Assembly (NCBI RefSeq): GCF_009903625.1
Contig: NZ_CP047569.1
Coordinates: 3,714,001 to 3,778,000, forward strand
DNA: 64,000 nt
Direction of reading: 5' to 3'
DNA from: Microbulbifer sp. ALW1
GTDB lineage: Bacteria; Pseudomonadota; Gammaproteobacteria; Pseudomonadales; Cellvibrionaceae
Shown: piece by piece, positions 49,766-58,733 of the stretch
Position numbering within the stretch: position 1 is the stretch's first letter
How the letters are laid out: every line of letters starts with the position of its first letter
Position numbers and translations under genes: made by a program
The notes under the pieces: generated by a model
The model's input: the letters and a program-made list of their open reading frames with translations, nothing else
Databases searched by the model: none
What the model was told of the DNA's origin: nothing

Positions 49766-49860
49766 ACCGGGAGTGGCTTTTCAGGACCGCTGTGAACCCA
49801 TCCCTGGGCGCTGCGGCGCAAACATCCTGTTTGCGACGCTCCTGAAAAGCCACTCCCGGT
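49766..49860. repeat. Nested palindrome with constant core (P3)
   Basis: Perfect 21-bp arms (49766-49786 accgggagtggcttttcagg... and 49840-49860) surround a core ccgctgtgaacccatccctg and a hairpin cgcaaac/gtttgcg (49817-49836). The core matches P2 and P4; the outer arms and the inner stem sequence do not. It lies after the 49452-49733 gene. Confidence 0.92.
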
Positions 49861-49938
49861 ACTCGCCCTTCCAACTTACCCCTTGCACTCCGACGAAATA
49901 ACCTTCATACGAAGCCCAATAGGTTCGACTGAAGGTAG

Positions 49939-50040
49939 TGTGCCGGGGATCCGTTTTCGAAAGCGTCGGCGACAGGGACGTCGCCGACGCAGCGTACAGG
50001 GATGTATTCACAGCGGTTTCGAAAACGGATACCCGGTGCA
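49939..50040. repeat. Nested palindrome with constant core, reversed (P4)
   Basis: Arms of 24 bases (49939-49962 and 50017-50040) pair at 21 positions around hairpin gcgtcggcgac/gtcgccgacgc (49963-49990). The core, read on the minus strand, is ccgctgtgaatacatccctg. It is inverted relative to P2 and P3. P3 and P4 share one convergent intergenic region (49734-50098), which has no gene. Confidence 0.9.
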
Positions 50041-50098
50041 CTTCCGCCACAGGAGAGTTTAAAAAGCTCGATGATTCGGAGCTAAGAACTCTGACAGA

Positions 50099-52606
50099 TC
50101 AAAGCGAGTTCAAAAAAGCTTTTACGGCATTGCGGTCACCAGCACTCATCGATTCATAATTCAATCGACTCTGAGTGGCTTCACCGCCATGCCAGAGAAT
50201 CGCCTCATCCAGCGTGCGTGCCCGTCCATCGTGGAGGTAACGCACATTCTCCTCGCCATTTTGAACATACTTGAGACTGCCCAATCCCCACAGCGGCGCC
50301 GTCCGCCACAAGTTACCGGCAGCCTCCCCTTGCACAAGAGAGTCGGCAAGATCCGGCCCCATATCATGCAACAGCAGATCGGTATACGGCTTGATCTGTT
50401 GATTGCGCAGTTCCGCCAGCGGGTGCCGGTCCGAAGTCGTGAACGAAGCCTTGTGACAACCGGTGCAGCCCGCGTCACCAAACTTCTGTTCACCCAAAGT
50501 AATTTCCTGTGGATTCAGTTCGTGCTCCGGCGACACGCGGATACCCGCAGGATAGCCACTGCGCAGACTGCGCTGGGCAGGAACGCCCAGCAACGCCAGA
50601 TACTGATGCAGACGCGTCAGTTCGGTTTCCGAGACATGCGTCGAGACACCCGCTACATGGCAGTTGTCATCACTCTTCTGGCAGTCCCGCAGTGGATATA
50701 CCGGTGAAGTGATCCCCATATCCTGCACCAGTGCTTCCGCAACCTGATGCCGCAACCCCGCCTTTGCCGCCTTCCAACCCAAGCGCCCGAGGCGGGTTTG
50801 CCCGGTTTCCGGATCCGTCACAAAATTCGCGCGGCCGCGGATACCATCGCCATTGCTGTCCTCTGGATCTGCATTGGCCAGTATGTCAGCCTCATCAATT
50901 GCCTCCAGTAACCCAAGGCCAATTACCTGCGGCGCCTGGCGCACGGAAAAGGTATCCGGCACTGCACCCGCAAACTGATACAGTGGTTTTTGTAGTTCCA
51001 CCTGGGTGCCATCGTTCAGCGTCCGGTACTGGGTCTGCATCGATTGAATGCGCACCGAGTAATCCGTCGCGCCGCTATCCTGCACCTGCTGCTGGATATT
51101 GAAACCGTACACCGGATGGGGGTTGCTATTACTGTCACCGGTCAGCACCGAAAGGGTATCCAGTGTCTCGCCTACGGCCACCGTCGCACTGCGACCATTC
51201 TGGATATGACAGCCGATACAGCGCTCCGCATTAAAACGTGGACCTAACTGATTACTGTGTGCGGAAAATACCGGGTTTTCGTTGGGAAATTCCGAGTGAA
51301 CACCATCGTCGAATGATGTGTGGAACAGCCTGCGGCCCTCGACAAAGCGCTGGGTGTTTTGAATCCCGATATTATTCGCCATCTGCTGGAACATCCGCAT
51401 CGGCTCCTCGGAATAGTTATAGGAAATACTGGTATCGCCACCCAGCAGGGTTTCCTGTGGCAGCGGTTCCGAGTCGAGGTTTGGGTGAATGCCGTACCAG
51501 GGACGCACCCCGACACCAACCACATACAATTGCTCAAACGAGTAATAACGCTCACCACCGCCATCAATCACCGGTGTCTGCAATCGCGGCGCTGGCGCCA
51601 GCTCAATTTTGTCGCCAACCTGCAACGGGCTGTGCGGATCGGTTCGCCAGTTGGAATCCACTTCCATAAAGCAATCCGGCACCCCCGCATGGCACAGCGG
51701 CTGGCCACCTTCATTGGGGTTGTTGAAACCGTAGTTCAGTGACCAGCCGAACTCCGTCACCGTCGGGTCCAGCACATTGCGGAACAGGCTGAAGGTGGTA
51801 CCGTAGAACGAGCCGGCATTCACGTGCATGTAGAATTGCACCTTGTTGCCACCCGCAGCCACGTTGTCGCGGATCTCCAGGCCAAAGGTGCGGTTCTGAA
51901 AATAGAACGGCGGGAATGTCAGGTATCGACCAGGCTGTACATCTTCCCAATCCCAGGGCTCTCCGCGCTCACGTGCGTGACGCTCGGTCGGTCGCGCGCC
52001 CATCAGGGTTACCAGGGTGCCATCGGGCTCGGTGTACTGAATCTGCTCCAGTACCTCAATCCCTTCCGGAAACAACGGCACATAGGCCACAGGCCCGGTG
52101 GGCTCACCGCCCTCGCCCTCAACCCGGACCTCAAACAGCGAATACCCCCAGGCGTTACCCTCACTCGGCTCAAGTGCCATTACCCGCAGATGCCGGTAGC
52201 TGCCGGACAGATCCAGCACATCGGTGCGGTTACCGAAAACGCCATCATTTTTTGACGCCAGCGTTGTCCACTGATTGCCATCATTTGAACCCTGCACCTC
52301 AAATCGTTTCGGGTTTGCCGCCTCCCAGTCCAGTTCGATCTTGCCGAGCTCCGTGGAAGCCCCGAGATCAATACTGAGCCAGCTGGGTGTCACGCCATGT
52401 TCGGATTCCCAGCGGCTGTAACCACTTCCATCCACCGCGTCCGCCGCCGGACGCAACTGGGTACTCGCCAACACCGGTTTATTCAAAGCCAGGTTTTCCG
52501 CAGCCAGAGCGGGCCATGTAGAAGTGGAAAGTAGTGCGGCAACAGCCACAAGCCGCCCCGCGAGGACACCTTGCAGGCGTCGCGTGTTATTGATTTTCCT
52601 CATCAT
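50099..52606 (-). CDS. Secreted di-haem oxidoreductase (DUF1111-like) with one discoidin domain
   Basis: An 835-residue protein with a signal peptide (cleavage after ALA, about residue 35). An F5/8 type C (discoidin, CBM32-like) domain spans about 38-165 (NLALNKPVLAST, SRWESEHG, WLSIDLG, YRHLRV). It is followed by a large MauG/cytochrome-peroxidase-like di-haem domain. Haem motifs are CIGCH near 462 and CTGCH near 712; the C-terminal RTAPLWGLG, YLHDGRARTLDEAILWHGGEA is the DUF1111 signature. The discoidin domain suggests binding to a polysaccharide. Substrate and electron partner are unknown. It is a tandem paralogue of the next gene upstream. Confidence 0.88.
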   Translation of the reverse strand: MMRKINNTRRLQGVLAGRLVAVAALLSTSTWPALAAENLALNKPVLASTQLRPAADAVDGSGYSRWESEHGVTPSWLSIDLGASTELGKIELDWEAANPKRFEVQGSNDGNQWTTLASKNDGVFGNRTDVLDLSGSYRHLRVMALEPSEGNAWGYSLFEVRVEGEGGEPTGPVAYVPLFPEGIEVLEQIQYTEPDGTLVTLMGARPTERHARERGEPWDWEDVQPGRYLTFPPFYFQNRTFGLEIRDNVAAGGNKVQFYMHVNAGSFYGTTFSLFRNVLDPTVTEFGWSLNYGFNNPNEGGQPLCHAGVPDCFMEVDSNWRTDPHSPLQVGDKIELAPAPRLQTPVIDGGGERYYSFEQLYVVGVGVRPWYGIHPNLDSEPLPQETLLGGDTSISYNYSEEPMRMFQQMANNIGIQNTQRFVEGRRLFHTSFDDGVHSEFPNENPVFSAHSNQLGPRFNAERCIGCHIQNGRSATVAVGETLDTLSVLTGDSNSNPHPVYGFNIQQQVQDSGATDYSVRIQSMQTQYRTLNDGTQVELQKPLYQFAGAVPDTFSVRQAPQVIGLGLLEAIDEADILANADPEDSNGDGIRGRANFVTDPETGQTRLGRLGWKAAKAGLRHQVAEALVQDMGITSPVYPLRDCQKSDDNCHVAGVSTHVSETELTRLHQYLALLGVPAQRSLRSGYPAGIRVSPEHELNPQEITLGEQKFGDAGCTGCHKASFTTSDRHPLAELRNQQIKPYTDLLLHDMGPDLADSLVQGEAAGNLWRTAPLWGLGSLKYVQNGEENVRYLHDGRARTLDEAILWHGGEATQSRLNYESMSAGDRNAVKAFLNSL

Positions 52607-52733
52607 GCATTTCCTGATTTATCGCTGATTATTTTTATTTAGTAGATGTTTCAGTGTTGGGAGCAGAACTTCGGATTCGTTGCCCAATGTGCAAGGCACC
52701 CACTGCTCCCTGGTTGATGCGCGCTTTTGAGAT

Positions 52734-55700
52734 TTACAGCGAGCGCAAAAACGCAATCAGTTCGGCTCGCTGTCCGGCCGCAAGTGCTCGATAACCCGCC
52801 TGACTGTTTGCGGCCTCCCCACCGTGCCAGAGAATTGCCTCCTCAATGGTGCGCGCCCGACCGTCGTGCAATAGATTTGTGTGTCCGCTGACCGCCTCCA
52901 GCATGCCGAGCCCCCAAAGTGGCGGCGTGCGCCATTCGCGATTGAGCTCCGGCGACGCGGTCAGACTGTCAGCCAGCTCCTCGCCCATGTCGTGCAGCAG
53001 TAAATCGGTGTAGGGACGTATGGTATTGCCGCGCAATTCAGGAAGATCATGGCGGTAACCGGTGTCCATGGAAGGTCGATGACATGCTGCACAACCCAAG
53101 CTGCTGAAGTGCTGCTGGCCGGCGATAACGGCTGGCTGATTCACTTCATCGGGACGACGGGACGGCGCGCCCAGTGCCTGCAGATACACAACCATTTCCT
53201 GCAAGAGCAGATCACTCAGTTCCACCCCCTGCCCGGCGTTTTGCTGGCATGCAGTTTGCTGGGCACCACAGGCGGGGCTTGGCAGTACAGATGTGGTAAC
53301 ACCAATATCGGCGCTGAGTGCTTCCGCGGTGAAATCCAGCAGGCTTGAGGAGGTCGCTTTCCAGCCAAAGCGACCTATCTGTCGCTCACCGGCGGACGGG
53401 GAATCCACAATATTTGCGCGACCGGAAATACCATCACCGTTTGCGTCATCCGGGTCCTGCCAGGCCAGAATTTCACTTTCCGGCACCGCTTCCAATAGGC
53501 CCAGACCGGTAATGCTTTGCGGCATGCGCGGTGAAAGAAATGGCACAGTGCCGCCGGCGGCGTCACTCACTGCGACGGTGTAATGAGGCTCCTGCAGGGT
53601 GTACGCAGTGCCATCGTTAAAGGTACCGTTTTTTGTGGAGTAGTTGACGACAACGTTCGCCTCCGCGGGAATGGCCGGGTTCAGCGACGTTCCCTGTAGG
53701 GCACTGCCAAAGTAGCTGTGCGCTTCAGGTTTGCCCAATTCATCGAAATAACCGTTACCGATTTTGGTCACCAGAGTATCCAGCGGTTGATTATTTTGGG
53801 GGGCAATGCCGCGACCGTTATTGATGTGGCAACCGAAGCAGGAGTTTTTCACCAGCAGTCCATCTGCCAGGTTCGCCAGTTCGGGGAAATCGGGATTGCC
53901 CGCTTCCTCGTGAACGCCGCTGTCAAAACGCGTATGAAATACCCGGCGTCCCTGCATAAATACATTGTGCGTATCCCACTGGGTATTCAGCCCCTCCCGC
54001 ATATACGTTGTCCAGTCCGCTACGCCGCTGTCCACGACATAGTTATCGTACACATCGATGCCATCGAGAATGGGGAAGGTCACTAGCTCGCCAGAAGGAT
54101 TGGCCTTTTGCGTCCACTTGCCATTAGCGGCCACCTTGTAAGTGACGGTATTGTCGGTATTCACGCTAATGACTTCCGCCGCGGGTACCGCATCGCCCGC
54201 TCGAACATAAGGCGCCGACGCCCGTCCCCCACTGCGAAGCTGTGCATCCAGTACTTCATCGTTCACAATGAACAGGCCCGGCTGACCGAGCTTTATCCGA
54301 TAGGTATCGGTGTAGTACACGGCCTGCCCACGCACGTTCGGGTCACCCTCAAAGCGTCCCAGAAACTGTTGCAGCTCAAACTCCATCCACTCGCCCACCC
54401 GCATGACACCGTCGTCACCGATGTGCGCATCCCGCTGGATGCGGCAAACCCAGCGTTCACCGGTCCCGTCTGCCGCCGCTTGCTGCAGTTTTTCATCCAT
54501 GCCGGCATTGTTGTTGAAGTCTGCACGCCACTCATTGCTGTAGGAGGAGCGGCACCCGGGCGGCACATAGTTCGCGTACTCGGGGTGGTAAAAAACCTCC
54601 ACCAGGTTCTCACCGGCCGGGGTGTGATCGTGAATCTCGATCTCGAAGGTGCGGTGTTCAAAATAATGGGTGGGGAAGGTATAGAAAATATCTTCCGATT
54701 CGTGTCGTGAGCGCGCGCGTCCGCTGGCCAGGGTCACGATGGTGCCGTCCGCTTCGACACGCCATTCCTGTGAACTTTCCGGTGTGTAGACCGTGTCGTA
54801 CAGGGTGTTATAAGTGAGGTTTGAAAAGTCTGGAGGCGGCAGATTTGAGGGCAGATCAACCTCCGGTGGCGGATCGATATCACCCGCGTGCGCAAAGACC
54901 TGGAATTCCCAAATCGAATAGCCCCAGTCATTGCCATCGCTGCGCTCGGCGCCGTACATCCTCACATAGCGGTAGTTACCACTGACTACCAACGCATCGG
55001 TACGACTGCCAAACTCGCCATCGCTAATGGTTTGCAGCGTGTCCCAGTTGGCCCCGTCCACGGAACCCTGTATATCATAGCGCTTGGCATTTGCCGCTTC
55101 CCAATCCAACACCACCTGAGACAGTGGGTAGCTATCGCCCAGATCTACCGCGATCCAGGAAGGGTCGACAGCGTGATCACTCTCCCAGCGTGTCCCGCCG
55201 TTACCATCGATCGCTTGGGACGCATCCCCTGAACTGGCACTGGCACTCCCGAGCAGCGCGATATTGTCATCGGCTGGGGCATCAACAATCGCCGTACCCT
55301 CCACTTCCATTTCCCAGATCGAATAGCCCCAGGCATTTTCTGCACTGCGCTGTAAGGCATTCATGCGCACATAGCGGTAGTTACCTGTCAACGGTAGAAC
55401 ATCCGTCCGGTTGCCGAATACACCACCGGTAAAGCTTGCTATCTGGTTCCAGTTCACGCCATTGGTGCTGCCTTCGATGGTGTAATTCGAAGCATTCGCC
55501 GCCTCCCAATAAATGGTTGCGCTCTCCAGTTGGAAGGTATCCGCGAGGTCCACGGTCAGGCTACTCGGGTCCACCTGGTGTGCGCTTTCCCAGCGGGTAT
55601 TCTGGTTTCCATCAAAGGCCAATGATGCCGACTGAATTTCGCTAGTCGCCGAAGCGGCTTTGTTTAAAGTGAGAATCTCCGCAGCCAGGACTGGCCACGA

Positions 55701-55787
55701 AAAGATGGAACAGAGAGAAGCAACAGCCACAAGCCGCCCCGCGAGGGCACCCTGAAGGTGTCGCGTAGTTTTGATTTTCCTCATCAC
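52734..55787 (-). CDS. Secreted di-haem oxidoreductase (DUF1111-like) with two discoidin domains
   Basis: A 1017-residue protein with a signal peptide nearly identical to that of its neighbour (MMRKIKTTRHLQGALAGRLV). Two F5/8 type C domains (about 38-165 and 172-305; each with TRWES-H-VDPS and RTD-L---GNYRYVRM) are joined by a Pro-rich linker to the di-haem catalytic part. Haem motifs are CFGCH near 650 and CAACH near 898; the ending again carries RTPPLWGLG and LLHDGRARTIEEAILWHGGEA. The gene shares its 5' leader sequence as well as its coding start with the downstream copy, so the duplication included the leader. It may oxidise or supply electrons on carbohydrate surfaces; this is inference. 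Confidence 0.88.
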   Translation of the reverse strand: MMRKIKTTRHLQGALAGRLVAVASLCSIFSWPVLAAEILTLNKAASATSEIQSASLAFDGNQNTRWESAHQVDPSSLTVDLADTFQLESATIYWEAANASNYTIEGSTNGVNWNQIASFTGGVFGNRTDVLPLTGNYRYVRMNALQRSAENAWGYSIWEMEVEGTAIVDAPADDNIALLGSASASSGDASQAIDGNGGTRWESDHAVDPSWIAVDLGDSYPLSQVVLDWEAANAKRYDIQGSVDGANWDTLQTISDGEFGSRTDALVVSGNYRYVRMYGAERSDGNDWGYSIWEFQVFAHAGDIDPPPEVDLPSNLPPPDFSNLTYNTLYDTVYTPESSQEWRVEADGTIVTLASGRARSRHESEDIFYTFPTHYFEHRTFEIEIHDHTPAGENLVEVFYHPEYANYVPPGCRSSYSNEWRADFNNNAGMDEKLQQAAADGTGERWVCRIQRDAHIGDDGVMRVGEWMEFELQQFLGRFEGDPNVRGQAVYYTDTYRIKLGQPGLFIVNDEVLDAQLRSGGRASAPYVRAGDAVPAAEVISVNTDNTVTYKVAANGKWTQKANPSGELVTFPILDGIDVYDNYVVDSGVADWTTYMREGLNTQWDTHNVFMQGRRVFHTRFDSGVHEEAGNPDFPELANLADGLLVKNSCFGCHINNGRGIAPQNNQPLDTLVTKIGNGYFDELGKPEAHSYFGSALQGTSLNPAIPAEANVVVNYSTKNGTFNDGTAYTLQEPHYTVAVSDAAGGTVPFLSPRMPQSITGLGLLEAVPESEILAWQDPDDANGDGISGRANIVDSPSAGERQIGRFGWKATSSSLLDFTAEALSADIGVTTSVLPSPACGAQQTACQQNAGQGVELSDLLLQEMVVYLQALGAPSRRPDEVNQPAVIAGQQHFSSLGCAACHRPSMDTGYRHDLPELRGNTIRPYTDLLLHDMGEELADSLTASPELNREWRTPPLWGLGMLEAVSGHTNLLHDGRARTIEEAILWHGGEAANSQAGYRALAAGQRAELIAFLRSL

Positions 55788-56262
55788 GCATTTCCTGTTT
55801 ATCGCTGATTATTTTTATATTTCATCAGTCATGTCCGGCGACTTCGTTCGCCCGGGAAACTGCGGGAATAAATTAATGCGCTTCGGATTGAGAGGGATAT
55901 CCCATGTTGAAATCATCGGGAATCGGGAGAGAAAGAAGTATTTACCCGCCAGATTCGGACCTGACGCACATAAGACAGTAGAAATACAGGCCGTAAATCC
56001 TGCTCACTTCACCACGAAGGCAAAAGTGGGAAGCGTTATTTGAAGGGTTGATGGCAACTTACAGTATATGGAGTCTATTAACGCGCTATCGCCAGGGATT
56101 CCGTAAGCCACCCGCAAAGATCACATTAACTTGCAGCCATCACATAAGCGAACTTGAATTAAATAGAGGGCTGATATGACCAAATGACGGATATCGGTGG
56201 GGTCACAGGACGCTCCGTCTGTTCGGCCAGGCAGCCCCGTATGATGTTTCCAGGAAGACGCC
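55788..56262. promoter_or_regulatory. Divergent non-coding region
   Basis: About 475 bp between the di-haem gene (minus) and the phosphorylase operon (plus). The first 40 bases (gcatttcctg, ttatcgctgattattttta) are repeated upstream of the other di-haem gene at 52607-52645. AGGA lies eight bases before the phosphorylase ATG. I see no gene, hairpin or clear operator in the rest. Confidence 0.6.
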
Positions 56263-57804
56263 ATGTCTCGGGCCATGCCGCTTTACGCCTACAAAATGGG
56301 GATAGATACCCACCAGGAACCACTGGTTTATATGCGGGCCGACTGCGCCATCTGTCGCGCAGAGGGCTATACCGCCAATACGCGACTGCAGATCAACGCC
56401 AACTCCCACACTCTGATCGCCACGCTCAACACGGTGGCGGAAGAAATCCTGCCCCACGGTAGCATTGGTTTTTCCGACAGCGCCTGGGCATTCCTGTCAC
56501 TGACACACGGGCAATCGGTAACGGTAGGCCATGTCCCCCAGGTTCATTCGTTGAGTGCGCTGCGCAAAAAAATCTATGGTCATTCGCTGGAAGCGGACGA
56601 AATCAACAGCATTATTCGCGACATCAACCTGCGTCTGTATTCCGACATTGAAATCGCCGGATTTATTTCCGCTTGCGCCGGCGGCCGTCTCACCGCCTCG
56701 GAAACAACTGCGCTGACCCGAGCCATGGCACAAGTGGGCAACCAGCTGCACTGGCCCGAGCACGAACGAGTCTTCGACAAACACTGTATCGGCGGACTGC
56801 CGGGAAATCGCACCACGCCGATTGTGGTATCCATTGTCAGCGCTGCCGGGCTGATCATTCCGAAAACGTCCTCCCGCGCCATCACATCGCCCGCGGGCAC
56901 CGCCGATACCATGGCGGTACTGACCAACGTTGACCTTCCACTGAACCAATTGCGCAGCGTCATCACGCGCACCGGCGCCTGCCTGATCGCCGGTGGCGAG
57001 ATGGGCCTCAGCCCGACGGATGATTTTCTGATCCGTATCGAGCGCGCGCTGGATCTCGATAGCGAAGGCCAACTTGTCGCCTCGGTTCTGTCCAAGAAAA
57101 TGGCCGCCGGCTCCACCCATATCCTGATCGATATGCCGGTCGGTAAAACAGCAAAGGTGCGCAGTCAGGATCAGGCCAACGTTTTGGCGGAGCTCTTCCA
57201 GAGTGTCGCTGAGGCACTCGGTTTGACGGTGAGATGCGTGATGACCGACGGCACCCAGCCCATTGGAAACGGTATTGGTCCAGCGGAAGAAGCCCGGGAT
57301 GTTTTGAGCGTGCTGCGCAATGCACGTAACGCCCCGCCGGATCTCGAAAACCGTGCGGTGTATCTCGCGGGGCAGCTATTATCGATGGCAACCGGTGCCG
57401 ATGAAGCAGAAGCCATGCAACAGGCGCGAGAGATTCTCCGCTCAGGGCAAGCCTGGACACAGTTCCGTGCCATTTGCGAGGCCCAGGGGGGACTCCACGA
57501 ACTACCGATCGCCAGTCATCACACGGAATTACGCAGCGAATGCGCAGGGCTGCTGCACAGTATGGATAACCGGCGCCTGGCACATCTGGCAAAGGTCGCT
57601 GGCGCGCCCTCCTCACCGGAAGCTGGTTTGCGTTTGCATGCGAAAGTGGGAGACAGGATCGAGGCGCGGCAGCCTCTCGCCACCCTGTACGCATCGACGT
57701 TGGGTGAGCTGACGTACGCCCGGGATTATTTTCACCAGAACCGGGACCTGTTTGAAATTTCCGGCTCCGCAGATACCAAAGGATCTGAGGAGCGGCAGTC
57801 ATGA
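56263..57804 (+). CDS. AMP phosphorylase / thymidine phosphorylase family enzyme
   Basis: A 513-residue enzyme of the long thymidine-phosphorylase-like family (archaeal AMP phosphorylase type). A unique N-terminal domain (1 to about 95) precedes the glycosyltransferase family 3 core: the phosphate loop region FDKHCIGGLPGNRTTPIVVSIVSAAGLIIPKTSSRAITSPAGTADTMAVL is near 168-220. The pyrimidine/NMP-phosphorylase C-terminal domain is near 430-500. AMP phosphorylases release ribose-1,5-bisphosphate from NMPs. Nucleoside versus nucleotide preference cannot be told from sequence alone. It overlaps the next gene by four bases (ATGA). Confidence 0.85.
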   Translation: MSRAMPLYAYKMGIDTHQEPLVYMRADCAICRAEGYTANTRLQINANSHTLIATLNTVAEEILPHGSIGFSDSAWAFLSLTHGQSVTVGHVPQVHSLSALRKKIYGHSLEADEINSIIRDINLRLYSDIEIAGFISACAGGRLTASETTALTRAMAQVGNQLHWPEHERVFDKHCIGGLPGNRTTPIVVSIVSAAGLIIPKTSSRAITSPAGTADTMAVLTNVDLPLNQLRSVITRTGACLIAGGEMGLSPTDDFLIRIERALDLDSEGQLVASVLSKKMAAGSTHILIDMPVGKTAKVRSQDQANVLAELFQSVAEALGLTVRCVMTDGTQPIGNGIGPAEEARDVLSVLRNARNAPPDLENRAVYLAGQLLSMATGADEAEAMQQAREILRSGQAWTQFRAICEAQGGLHELPIASHHTELRSECAGLLHSMDNRRLAHLAKVAGAPSSPEAGLRLHAKVGDRIEARQPLATLYASTLGELTYARDYFHQNRDLFEISGSADTKGSEERQS

Positions 57805-58733
57805 GCCCGCCCCTGGTGTTTACACTGGAAAATGGACTGCCGCTTAACACACCCCTGCGACAGGCTATTTGCGCGGACTCCGGAGTAATCGAATATCGAA
57901 GATTTCCCGATGGCGAGAGCTACCTCCGTATTCTGACCGCTATAACCGGGCGGCACTGTATTTTGTTGGCCAATCTGTGCAGACCCGACGATAAGTTCCT
58001 GCCGTTGCTGTACCTTGCACAGGGGCTGCACTTTCAGGGCGCCGCAAGCGTGGGACTGGTCGCGCCCTACCTCAGCTATATGCGGCAAGACAAAGCGTTT
58101 TTGCCCGGCGAAGTGGTGACTTCTCGAATTTTTGCCGAAACACTGTCTGCCAGTGTCGACTGGGTTGTGACGGTAGACCCACACCTGCATCGCATTCACA
58201 GTCTCGATGAAATTTACTCCATTCCCACACGGGCGCTTTCCGGAACACCCGCGCTGAAAAGCTGGCTCGACAGGCAACATCACCCTCTTCTACTGGTCGG
58301 TCCCGACGAGGAAAGCCGGCAGTGGGTCGCCGCGCTTGCCGAAGCCACAAATGCCCCATTTATCATCGGTAGAAAGCAACGCCGCGGCGATCGAGAAGTA
58401 CGTGTGGAGCTGCCCAAGGATAGCCGTATTGCTTGTAACACAGCGGTTATTGTCGACGATGTTATTTCCAGCGGACACACGGTCCTGCAAACTCTGGCAG
58501 CGTTAAAAATGGCCGGCGCCCCGCGCGTAATCTGTGCCTCAGTGCATGGTATTTTTGCCGAAAGCGCCGATCAAAAAATCCTGCGAGCCGGCGCCGAGCT
58601 TCTCGTCACAAGCAACAGCATTCCGGGTAAACATTGTGCCATTGACCTTGCGCCAGTGATTGCACCAGCAATTGAGGAATTGATCACACCCCCAGCCGGG
58701 ACACCTCAGAGTGCAAGAGGGCAATTACCATGA
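57801..58733 (+). CDS. Ribose-phosphate pyrophosphokinase-like enzyme
   Basis: A 310-residue member of the PRPP-synthetase family. Motifs include RRFPDGESYLRI near 33, APYLSYMRQDKAFLPGEVVTSRIFAE near 88-115, VVTVDPHLHRIHSL near 123, GPDEESRQWVAALA, and the PRPP loop VIVDDVISSGHTVLQT near 215. The loop has the family Asp-Asp pair but ISSGHT rather than the usual IDTAGT of housekeeping PrsA. The catalytic flexible loop is also divergent, so it may use another phosphoribose substrate. It is coupled to both neighbours by ATGA overlaps. Confidence 0.85.
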   Translation: MSPPLVFTLENGLPLNTPLRQAICADSGVIEYRRFPDGESYLRILTAITGRHCILLANLCRPDDKFLPLLYLAQGLHFQGAASVGLVAPYLSYMRQDKAFLPGEVVTSRIFAETLSASVDWVVTVDPHLHRIHSLDEIYSIPTRALSGTPALKSWLDRQHHPLLLVGPDEESRQWVAALAEATNAPFIIGRKQRRGDREVRVELPKDSRIACNTAVIVDDVISSGHTVLQTLAALKMAGAPRVICASVHGIFAESADQKILRAGAELLVTSNSIPGKHCAIDLAPVIAPAIEELITPPAGTPQSARGQLP

